This document shows positions 1 through 10,441 of a DNA stretch of 55,916 nucleotides, one piece after another. A model generated the notes under the pieces. The model saw only the letters and a list, made by a program, of their open reading frames with translations, did no database searches and was not told the DNA's origin. Numbering within the stretch: position 1 is the first letter of the stretch; every line of letters begins with the position of its first letter. A program made the translations under genes and the position numbers. Source of the DNA: Magnetococcales bacterium (lineage in GTDB: Bacteria; Pseudomonadota; Magnetococcia; Magnetococcales; UBA8363); the NCBI GenBank assembly GCA_002753515.1, contig PEAK01000015.1, forward strand, positions 14,179-70,094, read 5' to 3'.

Positions 1-3000
1 CACCACTTGCTTGTGCCGTATCTGCGGAATCATTCACCGTGATCAGGTTGGCATGAACCGCATCAAACACAAGGGTACCATCTTCATTCAAACTGGCCGA
101 AGATGGCAGGGTATGGACCGGGGCATCGTTGACCGGGTTGACGGTGATGGCGATGGTATTGGTAGCACTTAGAGGGCCACCACCCGTAAAGCCTGAATCA
201 TTGGTAGCGATTGTTACAATATCGGAGCCGTTATAATCGGCGTTCGGGGTATAGATCAATCCCGCCAAAGCCGCATTCACCTGAGCCGCAGTTCCGGCAA
301 TGGTAACGCTTCCCGAACCATTGTTGGTCAGAGTTGCCCCACTGAGGGTGGCCGTTAGCTTCCCATGGGTGACACTCACCGTGGTGGCAAGGCTATCCAC
401 CCCATTCACTTGTAACGTATCGGTGTTGTCATTCACCGTAATCAGGTTGGCATGAAGCGCATCAAACACAAGGGTGTCATCTTCGTTCAAACTGGCCGTA
501 GCCGATTGCAACGTGTTGACCGGGGTATCGTTAACCGCATTAACGCTGATCACAATGGTGTTGGTCGTGGTGAGAGCGCCACCGATGCCCGTATTTCCCA
601 AATCGCTGCTGGCAATGGTCAGGGTATCGGAGCCGTTATAATCGGCATTCGGGGTATAGATCAAACCCGCCAACGCTGCATTCACCTGAGCCGCAGTTCC
701 GGCAATGGTGATGCTTCCCGAACCATTGTTGCTCAGGGTGGCCCCACTGAGGGTGGCCGTCAGCGTCCCATGGGTCACACTCACCGAAGTGGAAAGGGAA
801 TCCACCCCTCCCAATTGTGCAACATCCATCGCATCATTGACTGTGATCAGGTTGGCATGGGCCGCATCGAAAACCAGGGTGGCATCTTCGTTCAGACTGG
901 CCGAAGCCGATTGCAGGGTATTGACCGGGGCATCGTTGACAGCGTTTACCGTGATGGCAATGGTATTGGTCGCGGTGAGAACGCCACCGATGCCCGTATT
1001 TCCCAAATCGTTGGTGGTGATGGTGAGGATATCGGAGCCGTTATAATCGGCGTTCGGGGTATAGATCAATCCCGCCAACGCCGCATTCACCTGAGCCGCA
1101 GTTCCGGCAATGGTAACGCTTCCCGAACCATTGTTGCTCAGTGTGGCCCCACTGAGGGTTGCCATCAGTGTCCCATGGGTGACACTCACCTGGGTGGAAA
1201 GGCTATCCACCCCATTCACTTGTAACGTATCGGTATTGTCATTCACCGTAATCAGGTTGGCATGAAGCGCATCAAACACAAGGGTGCCATCTTCGTTCAA
1301 ACTGGCCGTAGACGATTGCAAGGTGTTGACCGGGGTATCGTTAACCGCATTAACGGTGATCATGATGGTGTTGGTCGTGGTGAGAGCGCCACCCACTCCC
1401 GTATTTCCCAAATCGCTGCTGGCAATGGTCAGGGTGTCGGAGCCTGTAAAGTCGGCATTCGGGGTATAAATCAAACCCGCCAACGCCGCATTCACCTGGG
1501 CAGCCGTACCGGCTATGGTAACACTGGCGGACGAGTTGCTGGTCAGGGTGGCCCCACTGAGGGTGGCCGTCAGCGTCCCATGGGTCACACTCACCGAAGT
1601 GGAAAGGGAATCCACCCCTCCCAACTGTGCAACATCCACCGCATCATTGACTGTGATCAGGTTGGCATGGGCCGCATCGAAAACCAGGGTGGCATCTTCG
1701 TTCAAACTGGCCGTCGCCGCTTGCAGGGTGTTGACCGGGGCATCGTTGACGGCATTGACCGTAATGGCGATGGTGTTGGTCGCGGTGAGAACGCCACCGA
1801 TGCCCGTATTTCCCAAATCGCTGCTGGCAATGGTCAGGGTGTCGGAGCCGTTATAATCGGCGTTCGGGGTATAGATCAAACCTGCCAACGCCGCATTCAC
1901 CTGAGTCGTCGTACCGGCAATGGTGATGCTTCCCGAACCATTGTTGGTCAGACTGGCCCCACTCATGATCGCCGTTAGCGTCCCATGAGTCACACTCACC
2001 GTCGCGGAAAGGCTGTCCACCCCACTTGCTTGTGCCGTATCTACGGCATCATTCACCGTGATCAGGTTGACATGGGCCGCATCGAAAACAAGGGTGTCAT
2101 CTTCGTTCAAACTGGCCGTTGCCGATTGCAGGGAAAGGACCGGGGCATCGTTGACCGGGTTGACGGTGATGGCGATGGTATCGACATCAGCAAGGGCACC
2201 ACCGCCCGTGTTTCCCAAATCGTTGGTGGTGACGGTGAGGGTGTCGGAGCCGTTATACTCGGCGTTCGGGGTATAGATCAATCCCGCCAACGCCGCATTC
2301 ACCTGAGCCGCAGTTCCGGCAATGGTGATGCTTCCTGTACCATTGTTGGTCAGGGTGGCCCCACTGAGGGTAGCCGTTAGCGTCCCATGGGTCACACTCA
2401 CCAAAGTGGAAAGGGAATCAACCCCACCGACTTGTGAGGTATCCGTGGTATCATTGACCGTAATCAGGTTGGTATGGGCCGCATCGAAAACAAGGGTGGC
2501 ATCTTCGTTCAAACTGGCCGTCGCCGCTTGCAGGGTGTTGACCGGGGCATCGTTGACCGGGTTGACGGTGATGGCGATGGTGTTGGACGTGGTGAGGACG
2601 CCACCGATGCCCGTATTTCCCAAATCGCTGCTGGCAATGGTCAGGGTATCGGAGCCGTTATAATCGGCGTTCGGGGTATAGATCAATCCCGCCAACGCTG
2701 CATTCACCTGGGCTGTCGTACCAGCTATGGTGACACTGGCGGAAGTATTGTTGGTCAGGGTGGCCCCACTGATGATCGCTGTCAGCGTCCCATGGGTCAC
2801 ACTCACCGTCGTGGAAAGGCTGTCCACCCCACTCGCTTGTGCCGTATCTGCGGCATCATTTACCGTGATCAGGTTGACATGGGCGGCATCGAATATCTGG
2901 GTGGCATCTTCGTTCAAACTGGCCGTTGCCGATTGCAGGGAAAGGACCGGGGCATCGTTGACCGGGTTGACGGTGATGGCGATGGTATCGATATCGGTCA

Positions 3001-3790
3001 GGACGCCCCCGGAACCGGTATTGCCAAGATCATTTGTGGTTACAGTGAGTGTATCCGCCCCATTATAGTTGGCCGTAGGCGTATAGACCATACCATTCAA
3101 CGCCGCATTCACCTGGGTTGAGGTACCGGCTATGGTGACGCTAGCAGATGTATTATTCGTAATGAGGGCACCACCACCCGTGATGACGGTCAGCGTTCCA
3201 TGGGTAACATTCACAACGGTGGCAAGGTCATCCACCCCACCCACTTGTGAGCTATCGTTAGCGTCACTCACCGAAATCACATTGAAATGGGCGGCGTTGA
3301 AGGTTTGAGTTCCATCTTCGTTAAGGGTAGCCGTGGTCGCTTGCAGGGTGTTGACCGGGGCATCGTTGACGGCGTTTATCGTAATGGCAATGGTATCGAC
3401 ATCGGCAAGGGCACCACCGCCGGTGTTACCCGCATCGTTGGTGGTAATGGAAAGGGTATCGGTACCGTTGTAGTTGGAATTAGGGATGTAAACCATCGCA
3501 TTCAGGGCGGCATTCACCTGAGCTGCCGTACCGAAAATGGTGACACTGCCCGTCCAGTTCGTGTTGACGGTGCCACCCCCGCCCGTAACGGCTCCGATAA
3601 TTCCATGCGATGCGCTGACCACTGTTACAAGGAAATCATTCGATCCGACCTGGGAAGTATCAATAACATCGCTTACCGTAACCAGGTTGGCATTGGCGGC
3701 ATTGAAAGTGATACTGGAATCTTCGTTTAAAGTTGCCGTGACCGACTGTAGGGTATTGACCGGGGCATCGTTGACTGAAGCAACAAAGTT
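1..3790 (-). repeat. Tandem array of about ten 405-bp coding repeats
   Basis: The marker ATCAGGTTGG, or a close variant, recurs near 42, 441, 846, 1251, 1656, 2061, 2463, 2868, 3276 and 3681. The period is 399-408 bp and always a multiple of three. Each unit encodes about 135 residues of one cadherin/VCBS-like domain with HANLITVND, SVTHGTLTA and YNGSDTLTI-like blocks. Adjacent units differ, but alternate units (441-846 with 1251-1656; 846-1251 with 1656-2061) are almost identical in DNA, suggesting recent duplication of a two-unit block or gene conversion. Confidence 0.9.
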
Positions 3791-6700
3791 TGTAAGGGTA
3801 TTCAATCCCGGGCCAATGGCTGAAGAACCACCCGGACTGGAGGTATCGACGGTCACCCGGGTTTCCGTGCCATTGGTGGTGGAAAAGGATCCCGCGTAGG
3901 TGTCATCAAGCGGACGAATTTGTACGTTGACCGTTGATCCCGAAAAATTGGCCACCGGGACAAAACGCAACAGGGTGGTGGAAGACAACGCCAAGGCGTT
4001 GGCGTTATCCGCAACCACACCGACATCAAACCAATCGGTACCACCGTTTGACGAATATTGCCAACTTCCCGCCGTGAGGGCATTGCTGGCGTTGGCGACA
4101 ATGGCCACTCCCTTCAACGAGGAACCGGCATCAATATCCGAAAACAGAGAGGTCATCAGGTTGGCGACGGTATTCCCCGGAGGATTGAACGTGTCCTCGG
4201 AAATCTGCGCCAATGCAGGATTGCCCAACATGCTCGGGGCATTATTGGTAGCCGAGATGGTCGTACCCAGGGTATTGGTTGTGGCGGCAATGGGGGTGGA
4301 ACCACCATTGACACTGGCATCCTGGAGGGACCGCGTCTGGCCAGCATTGGTTGTGGAATATCCGGCGGCGTAGGTCGTATCCACAGCCCGAACCGTGAGT
4401 GGGGTAGGGGTGCCGGTGTATCCCGAGACTTGAACAAAACGAACGGAACTGTTTTTTCCCACCATCAAGGCCGAAGTATCTGTCACCGCGCCAACGTTGT
4501 ACCAGTTGATGCCATCGGAGGAATATTGCCAAGCCCCTTCGTTAACTGAATCGGCGGTATTGCCAACAATCGCCAAACCGCCAAACGACAAATTCCAATC
4601 CACATCGACGAACAAACCCGAGAAAAGGGCGTTGACCGTGGCACCGCTCGGCATGGCAACCCCGCCGACCGAGGCCAATGTAGCATTTCCTGAAAAACTG
4701 GGGGCATCGTTGACTGGAGTAACATCAATCGTGATGGTTTTGGCGACCGGATCAAGGTTGACCCCTCCGTTGGCGGTACCACCGTCATCCTCCACCTTGA
4801 AGGTAAAGGATGTGTAGGCTGACCAGGCGTCGTTGGGTGCCGGGGTGAAAACCAACTTGTTTCCCGTGATATCGGCCACCGTGATAAAACTGCCGATGGT
4901 TACGGCAACACCATTATTGGTCAATGCCCCGAATATGGGCAGCGTGGTGATTTTAACGCGATTGAGGGCATTGGCCGGGGTATCGCTGACATCGGTGAAA
5001 CCAAAATCTGAAGCCGCAAAAGTATGAAAGCCGTCTTCCAGAATGGTGACCGTTTTGTTGGTACCCGAGGGGGCATCATTAACCGAATTGATGGTAACGC
5101 CAATGGTGTTCGTGCTGTTCGAGTAAGGGGAGCGACTATCGGGTATGGAGGTATCCAACGTGACCCGGGTGGCGGTGGAAAATCCCCCGGCGTACGTGTT
5201 ATCCAACCCCCGGATACTCAGTGTCGGTGGGGTACCGTTATAGTTGGTGACTGAAGAAAAACGCACCAGACTGGCCGCAGAAACCGCAAGGGCGTTGGCA
5301 TTGTCGCCCACATTGCCCACATCATACCAGTGTGCGCCGCCATCCGGGGAATATTGCCAGGCTCCCTGGGTAACGGCATTGGCCGTATTCGCGACAATGG
5401 CAACCCCACCCAGGGATGAGCCCGGATCAATGTCAGAAAATTGGCTGGAGAACAAAGAAGTTATGGTTGCCGTTGTCGGTGCGGTATCTTCGTTGAATGC
5501 GCTGAGTGTGGCATCACCCGTCAGACTGGGGGTGTTATTGGGTGGGTTGATAAACGTGCCAAGGGTAACGGGAGTATTGGCAATCGCACTACTGCCACCA
5601 TGGGTGGAAGTATCCACTGTCACCCGCGATTCGCCGGCGTTAGTCGTGGAATATCCACCCATGTAGGTGTTATCCAACCCGCGTACCGACAAAGGGGTGG
5701 GCACACCATTGAAGGAGAGAACCGGGAGAAATCGGACATGTGTCCCGGGGGAAAGGGCCAGGGCTGTGGCACCATCCGCCACACTGCCGACATCGGCCCA
5801 ATGGATACCATCAGAAGTATATTGCCATACCCCTTCCGTGGTGGCATTGGCAGTATTATCGACAATGGCCAAGCCCGCAAAGGATGAACCCAGATCAACA
5901 TCCGAATATAAATTGACAACGGCACTGTTGAACAACGTACTGAGGCTTGCACCACCAGGAGCAGCCATGCCAGCGTTAATCGAGGCCAGGGTGGCATTGC
6001 CAGTCAGTACCGGGGCATCGTTGACGGCGGTCACAGTAATGGTCGCCGTATCGGTGGCTGTACTGAAGGCCGTTGTTGCACCCGTGCTGGTAGACGCATC
6101 GACCTTGTTACCAGCGCTGCCTGAAGTCTGATCCCAGGCCCGATAGGTCACAGTGGCGCTGTCGGCATTTTGGCCATCCGGGACGAAACGGATGCTGTCG
6201 CTGCTCTGCAACAACAAGGCGGAGGTATTGGTCACCACACCCATGTTCGTCCAACCACCGCCGGTATCATATTGCCAGGTGCCGTTACTGGCGTTTAAAC
6301 CGGTGATGGCAATCCCCTGAACCGCACCGCTATCCACATCGGTAACCGATGCGCCGAGAAAAGAGGCGACGGTTTGGCCAGCGTTGGTCGTTTGATCCTC
6401 AGTGATCGTCGTCAAGGCTGGATTGGCAGCGGTCAGAACCGGGGCATCGTTGACGGCAGTCACGGTGATGGTCGCCGTATCGGTCGCCATACTGAAGGCC
6501 GTTGTTGCACCCGTGTTGGTGAACGCATCGACCTTGTTACCAGTGCTGCTCGAAGTCTGATCCCAGGCCCGATAGGTCACAGTGGCGCTATCGGCATTAT
6601 TGCCATCAGGAACGAAACGAATGCTGTCGCTACTGCGCAACAACAAAGCGGAGGTATTGGTCACCACACCCATGTTCGTCCAACCACCGCCGGTATCATA

Positions 6701-9700
6701 TTGCCAGGTGCCGTTACTGGCGTTTAAACCGGTGATGGCAATCCCCTGAACCGCACCGCTATCCACATCGGTAACCGATGCGCCGAGAAAAGAGGCGACG
6801 GTTTGGCCAGCGTTGGTCGTTTGATCCTCGGTGATCGTCGTCAAGGTAGGACTGGCAGCAGTCAAAACCGGGGCATCGTTGACGCTGGTAACATCGATGG
6901 TCATGGTTCTCGGGGTGGGATCCAGATCAATGCCACCGTTCAATATCCCGCCATCATCCTGAACCTGAAAGGTGAACGATGTATAACCAGCTCCGTTGGC
7001 ATTAGCAACAGGGGTGAAAATGAGTTTACCGCCAATGATTTCCGCCTGGGTGATCCAATCGCCGGCGTTGACAGCGGCACCGTTATTCGTCAACGTTCCG
7101 GCAGCGGGCAATGTGGTAATCTGAACCGTCAAGAAGCTGTTTGCCGGATTATCATTGGAATCGCTGAAACCAAAATCGGCAGAGGTAAAGGTGTAGGGCG
7201 TATCTTCCAGGGTGGTGATGGTCGTATTGGTGCCCGATGGGGCATCGTTGACCGCCGTAATGCTGATGGACGAAGTCACACCGGTACTCGACTGACTCCC
7301 ATCCTGAACTTTCCAGGTTATCGTCCGCGAAGCTGAGGTCGCAGTAGGGGCGTGGCTGGTGCTGGAGAAGGTGACACTCCGTAACGCGGTTTGGTACTGG
7401 GCCAGGGTTGCCGTGCCGGTCAGAGTCAAAACCCCCGTGGCGGCATTGAAAGATCCAGAAATGCCATTTTGCGTTGCCACGTCCAACACATCCCCTGCCG
7501 TCAAGCCGGAGGAAATGGTAACTGTCGCCCCGGTGGATTGGGTATCGTCAACATCACTGACCGTGATGGTATTGTCGATGGCGGCCGCTACGGCTCGTTC
7601 CACGTAGGCCATGGAACCACCAGCGGTTGCAACGGGTAATTGATCTTCAAAAGCACCAATGTCAACCAAACCGTTGGCGACACGGGCATAGCCAGTGCCA
7701 CGTTGGTCGATGGCGGATTGTCGCGTGTCATAAACGGCCAATTGCGCCGCTGTCCATCGGTCCTTGGCGACACTGTTGGCTCCAAGTGCCATGGTCCATG
7801 TTGTCCCGCCATTGTTTTGCAAGGCACCCAGGCTGGGATCATTACCGCTATCGTTGGAAGTGCTGGTGTTAATGCTGGCACCGGTGAGATCCTTGATCAA
7901 ACAATAGTTCGCGTTGATGACACCGCCGGCACTTGACGTATTGTCGATATCTCTCTCAACCCCACCCACTGTATTATTTGCAATAATATCATTGGCGAGG
8001 TTAACTGTTGCGCTGGCATTCAGGGAGATACCACCTGTCTGTGATGTGCCCGTATTGTTTGCAATGGTACTGTTTGTTATCGTGACGGTACTGGATGCAA
8101 TACGGATACCGCCTACGGTGCTACCGCTATTGCCGTAGAAAGTACAATTGTCGATCGTTCCAGATCCACTGTTAATATTTACCCCACCTCCTGCCGCTGC
8201 ACTGCTATTATATGAAATAGTACTATCGTAAAGTAAAAGAGTTCCTCCAGAAACGACTCCAACCCCACCACCAGCGCCAGTTGTTGTCGAATTACTATCG
8301 ATTGTGCATCGTTCGATAGTAGTGGTTCCAGCGCTGATATAGACTCCAGCATAGTTGTATGCAGAGTTATTGCTGATAGTGCTATCATTGATGGTTGTCG
8401 TTGCAAACATACTGGTTATTCCACCACCGGAAGCACCAGCTCCATTTGTTGCAGAATTTGATGAAATAGTGCAATTATTGATCGTCAAAACGACTGAGGC
8501 ACCCGCTGCGACAATAGCACCACCCGAACCGCCTGATCCCGTGGCACTGTTGCCAGTTAATATGTCCCGGTTCAATGTGATGTGCGTGCCATTATTGGCG
8601 AGAATGGCACCTGCGCTTGAGGCGGAACAATTGGAAATGGTGCTATCGTTCAGGATCAGATAGCCACCGTTCGTACCTAGCCAAATAGCGGAACCGGTCA
8701 GTGCTGTTTGCGCAAAATTATTTATATTAATGCTTTGCAATGTCAACGTTTTCGTAGACGAACCCAAGGTAACTGAAAAAGCCTTATAATTACCACCATT
8801 TCCTTCAATTGTTATATCGGCAACAGAATCGTTATTGGTGTCACCACTGATGGTTAGATTGTTCGCATCATTAATCGTTATGGTGGAGGACAAGTTGATA
8901 TTTCCAGACAAACCGTTGGTAAAAACGATATCATCATCTCCAGCATTGGCATTGGCACTGCTGATCGCCTGTCTGAGACTGCCCGCACCGGAATCGTTCA
9001 GGTTTGTAACTGTATAAGTAGCCAGTGTGTCATGATAATTTTGCCCGGAAGTGCTATTGATGATCACGGGGGTCACCACCGAACCCACATGATCTTCGAG
9101 GATCCAATCCCCTCCTTTGGCGGCATCACCCGTACGGTCATCCGAGGCGGCGACATGGGTCCGGGTGGCTTCGGCCAAGCGGGCGACAAACTCCTTGCCC
9201 ACCGTCCCCTGTGCCACATCACATCCATAAAGCAACAGATCCGCATGGGCCGTTAAACCCTGTGACCATTCTTTGAGGACGTTTTGCCGGGAGTCCAACG
9301 TGCTGTTATCCAGAACTGCGGAACCCAGCTTGATGGAACCTTCCGAACCATGAGAAATCACATGAAGCGCTGAAAACTCCCCCGTATGTTCGGCCATGAA
9401 AGCGGCGACTTGAGAAAACCCATCCCGGTTGGGATCCAGCAGCAATACTTCCGCTTGGCGGGTGAGGTCACCAATCAAGGTGGGGATATCAGTAACCGTG
9501 GTATCGATCACCACCAATTCCCGATTCGCACCGGTGGTAATACCAGTGTTGGCGAGGTCGACCCGGGCATAGGGGGAGACGACGACCTCGGCACCGGCAC
9601 TTTTCGCCAATTTGTCGATAAACGTCGGTATTTTGGTATCGCTCCCAGCATCATAGATTTGAATGCTGCCACCATTGTTAAGGGATTTACCCCAGCTTTG

Positions 9701-10252
9701 TAACTCTTTTTGATAGGTGTCGATGGTTTTATCCGACAGGGTGGTACCACCGATCTCAACGTGATCCTTGTTGAGGTGAGATACGATTTGGATGGCATCA
9801 AAATGGGTGTTAAGCTTGTCCAGGATGGTGGCCATGTGTTGCACCCCATCCTGTTGGGCATCCAAAACCACGACTTGCAGGTTGGGGGAGGCTTCTATTA
9901 AAAAATGTTTCAGGTCGGGCACCCGGGAATCAACAAACAAGATCGTCCGTTGCGGGTTGGTTTCGGGAAGGGGACGCGGATCACCCAACGCTTGCGCCAG
10001 ATTGTCCACGATGTCGTGGTGCGGATCAGGGGCATGGTGCAGTGGATCGGTACTATCGTGCATCGCGTCATGGCTGTCGCGACCGAAAGGATCATCAGGT
10101 TGAGACAAAAGTCCCACCCCTTCAAACATCAAGCGCTGTTCCAGAGGGAGAAACTGGGAAAATGCAGCGGCGCGTTGTTGTGCATGCGACCGCACCTTGG
10201 GGTCTGGCGGAAAAAACCAACCAAAAACATTTTCCAACCAGTAATTGGCCAT
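1..10252 (-). CDS. Giant LEPR/DUF4347 beta-helix and cadherin-like repeat protein (partial, runs off the left edge)
   Basis: One minus-strand frame is open from ATG at 10252 to the window edge, giving at least 3417 residues; the C-terminus is missing. GGGGA lies 7 bases before the ATG, and the upstream in-frame stop at about 10305 leaves no other ATG, GTG or TTG start. Residues 37-45 read LEQRLMFEG, the LEPR-like N-terminal motif of very large secreted proteins. Two DUF4347 domains follow (about 9.95-9.1 kb); the second has SHG and YGC, the first keeps the His but lacks the Cys. A segment with NLNDSGAGSLRQAI and many N/S/T-rich rungs (about 9.05-7.6 kb) looks like a right-handed beta-helix. 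From 7.6 kb to the edge come cadherin/VCBS-like domains, each ending in a VNDAP-type motif. Likely a secreted or surface adhesin. No classical signal peptide is visible, so export is probably non-Sec-standard. Substrate and ligand are unknown. Confidence 0.85.
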   Translation of the reverse strand, partial: MANYWLENVFGWFFPPDPKVRSHAQQRAAAFSQFLPLEQRLMFEGVGLLSQPDDPFGRDSHDAMHDSTDPLHHAPDPHHDIVDNLAQALGDPRPLPETNPQRTILFVDSRVPDLKHFLIEASPNLQVVVLDAQQDGVQHMATILDKLNTHFDAIQIVSHLNKDHVEIGGTTLSDKTIDTYQKELQSWGKSLNNGGSIQIYDAGSDTKIPTFIDKLAKSAGAEVVVSPYARVDLANTGITTGANRELVVIDTTVTDIPTLIGDLTRQAEVLLLDPNRDGFSQVAAFMAEHTGEFSALHVISHGSEGSIKLGSAVLDNSTLDSRQNVLKEWSQGLTAHADLLLYGCDVAQGTVGKEFVARLAEATRTHVAASDDRTGDAAKGGDWILEDHVGSVVTPVIINSTSGQNYHDTLATYTVTNLNDSGAGSLRQAISSANANAGDDDIVFTNGLSGNINLSSTITINDANNLTISGDTNNDSVADITIEGNGGNYKAFSVTLGSSTKTLTLQSININNFAQTALTGSAIWLGTNGGYLILNDSTISNCSASSAGAILANNGTHITLNRDILTGNSATGSGGSGGAIVAAGASVVLTINNCTISSNSATNGAGASGGGITSMFATTTINDSTISNNSAYNYAGVYISAGTTTIERCTIDSNSTTTGAGGGVGVVSGGTLLLYDSTISYNSSAAAGGGVNINSGSGTIDNCTFYGNSGSTVGGIRIASSTVTITNSTIANNTGTSQTGGISLNASATVNLANDIIANNTVGGVERDIDNTSSAGGVINANYCLIKDLTGASINTSTSNDSGNDPSLGALQNNGGTTWTMALGANSVAKDRWTAAQLAVYDTRQSAIDQRGTGYARVANGLVDIGAFEDQLPVATAGGSMAYVERAVAAAIDNTITVSDVDDTQSTGATVTISSGLTAGDVLDVATQNGISGSFNAATGVLTLTGTATLAQYQTALRSVTFSSTSHAPTATSASRTITWKVQDGSQSSTGVTSSISITAVNDAPSGTNTTITTLEDTPYTFTSADFGFSDSNDNPANSFLTVQITTLPAAGTLTNNGAAVNAGDWITQAEIIGGKLIFTPVANANGAGYTSFTFQVQDDGGILNGGIDLDPTPRTMTIDVTSVNDAPVLTAASPTLTTITEDQTTNAGQTVASFLGASVTDVDSGAVQGIAITGLNASNGTWQYDTGGGWTNMGVVTNTSALLLRSSDSIRFVPDGNNADSATVTYRAWDQTSSSTGNKVDAFTNTGATTAFSMATDTATITVTAVNDAPVLTAANPALTTITEDQTTNAGQTVASFLGASVTDVDSGAVQGIAITGLNASNGTWQYDTGGGWTNMGVVTNTSALLLQSSDSIRFVPDGQNADSATVTYRAWDQTSGSAGNKVDASTSTGATTAFSTATDTATITVTAVNDAPVLTGNATLASINAGMAAPGGASLSTLFNSAVVNLYSDVDLGSSFAGLAIVDNTANATTEGVWQYTSDGIHWADVGSVADGATALALSPGTHVRFLPVLSFNGVPTPLSVRGLDNTYMGGYSTTNAGESRVTVDTSTHGGSSAIANTPVTLGTFINPPNNTPSLTGDATLSAFNEDTAPTTATITSLFSSQFSDIDPGSSLGGVAIVANTANAVTQGAWQYSPDGGAHWYDVGNVGDNANALAVSAASLVRFSSVTNYNGTPPTLSIRGLDNTYAGGFSTATRVTLDTSIPDSRSPYSNSTNTIGVTINSVNDAPSGTNKTVTILEDGFHTFAASDFGFTDVSDTPANALNRVKITTLPIFGALTNNGVAVTIGSFITVADITGNKLVFTPAPNDAWSAYTSFTFKVEDDGGTANGGVNLDPVAKTITIDVTPVNDAPSFSGNATLASVGGVAMPSGATVNALFSGLFVDVDWNLSFGGLAIVGNTADSVNEGAWQYSSDGINWYNVGAVTDTSALMVGKNSSVRFVQVSGYTGTPTPLTVRAVDTTYAAGYSTTNAGQTRSLQDASVNGGSTPIAATTNTLGTTISATNNAPSMLGNPALAQISEDTFNPPGNTVANLMTSLFSDIDAGSSLKGVAIVANASNALTAGSWQYSSNGGTDWFDVGVVADNANALALSSTTLLRFVPVANFSGSTVNVQIRPLDDTYAGSFSTTNGTETRVTVDTSSPGGSSAIGPGLNTLTNFVASVNDAPVNTLQSVTATLNEDSSITFNAANANLVTVSDVIDTSQVGSNDFLVTVVSASHGIIGAVTGGGGTVNTNWTGSVTIFGTAAQVNAALNAMVYIPNSNYNGTDTLSITTNDAGNTGGGALADVDTIAITINAVNDAPVNTLQATTATLNEDGTQTFNAAHFNVISVSDANDSSQVGGVDDLATVVNVTHGTLTVITGGGALITNNTSASVTIAGTSTQVNAALNGMVYTPTANYNGADTLTVTTNDLGNTGSGGVLTDIDTIAITVNPVNDAPVLSLQSATASLNEDATQIFDAAHVNLITVNDAADTAQASGVDSLSTTVSVTHGTLTAIISGATLTNNTSASVTIAGTTAQVNAALAGLIYTPNADYNGSDTLTIASSDLGNTGIGGVLTTSNTIAITVNPVNDAPVNTLQAATASLNEDATLVFDAAHTNLITVNDTTDTSQVGGVDSLSTLVSVTHGTLTATLSGATLTNNGTGSITIAGTAAQVNAALAGLIYTPNAEYNGSDTLTVTTNDLGNTGGGALADVDTIAITVNPVNDAPVLSLQSATASLNEDDTLVFDAAHVNLITVNDAVDTAQASGVDSLSATVSVTHGTLTAIMSGASLTNNGSGSITIAGTTTQVNAALAGLIYTPNADYNGSDTLTIASSDLGNTGIGGVLTATNTIAITVNAVNDAPVNTLQAATASLNEDATLVFDAAHANLITVNDAVDVAQLGGVDSLSTSVSVTHGTLTATLSGATLTSNSSASVTIAGTAAQVNAALAGLIYTPNADFTGSDTLTIASSDLGNTGVGGALTTTNTIMITVNAVNDTPVNTLQSSTASLNEDGTLVFDALHANLITVNDNTDTLQVNGVDSLSTQVSVTHGTLMATLSGATLSNNGSGSVTIAGTAAQVNAALAGLIYTPNADYNGSDILTITTNDLGNTGIGGVLTATNTIAITVNAVNDAPVNTLQSASASLNEDATLVFDAAHANLITVNDAMDVAQLGGVDSLSTSVSVTHGTLTATLSGATLSNNGSGSITIAGTAAQVNAALAGLIYTPNADYNGSDTLTIASSDLGNTGIGGALTTTNTIVISVNAVNDTPVNTLQSATASLNEDDTLVFDALHANLITVNDNTDTLQVNGVDSLATTVSVTHGKLTATLSGATLTNNGSGSVTIAGTAAQVNAALAGLIYTPNADYNGSDIVTIATNDSGFTGGGPLSATNTIAITVNPVNDAPVHTLPSSASLNEDGTLVFDAVHANLITVNDSADTAQASG
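3790..6020 (-). repeat. Second coding repeat class with WQYSSNGG motif (four copies)
   Basis: Four diverged copies of a block encoding GSWQYSSNGGTDWFDVG-type sequence are centred near 4.05, 4.53, 5.35 and 5.82 kb. Each is followed by an ALALS...LLRFVP segment and a TYAGS/TETRVT-like strand. Spacing is irregular (about 470-820 bp) because a different cadherin-like domain sits between the second and third copies. This is part of the giant protein, in the same frame. Confidence 0.65.
6020..6876 (-). repeat. Near-identical 429-bp direct repeat in the giant gene
   Basis: Two consecutive units, about 6020-6447 and 6449-6876, differ at only scattered positions over 429 bp (143 codons). Marker GGTGATGGCAATCCCCTGAA occurs at 6302 and 6731. 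Each unit encodes one domain with SFLGASVTDVDSG, GTWQYDTGGGW and TVTYRAWDQ segments. Such high identity marks a recent in-frame duplication. Confidence 0.85.
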
Positions 10253-10441
10253 TAGCCATTCCCCAGCAACAATAAAATGGGTAACCCACTGACCATCCGT
10301 GCCCTATTATCGCACGAGATATGCATACCATGGAAGAAAATTATGTCCATGCGCCTTGTGAGAGGCCTCTTTTGCCGTTCAGAACTTTCATCTTAACTCC
10401 AGATGGTTTATAGTACCAATATTGATAAAGGAATGACGGCG

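Noticed and set aside
452-8138. Many plus-strand ORFs of 60-250 codons in the first 8 kb
   Set aside because: They are repetitive shadows of the single minus-strand frame that encodes the giant repeat protein, with no SD and no recognisable fold.
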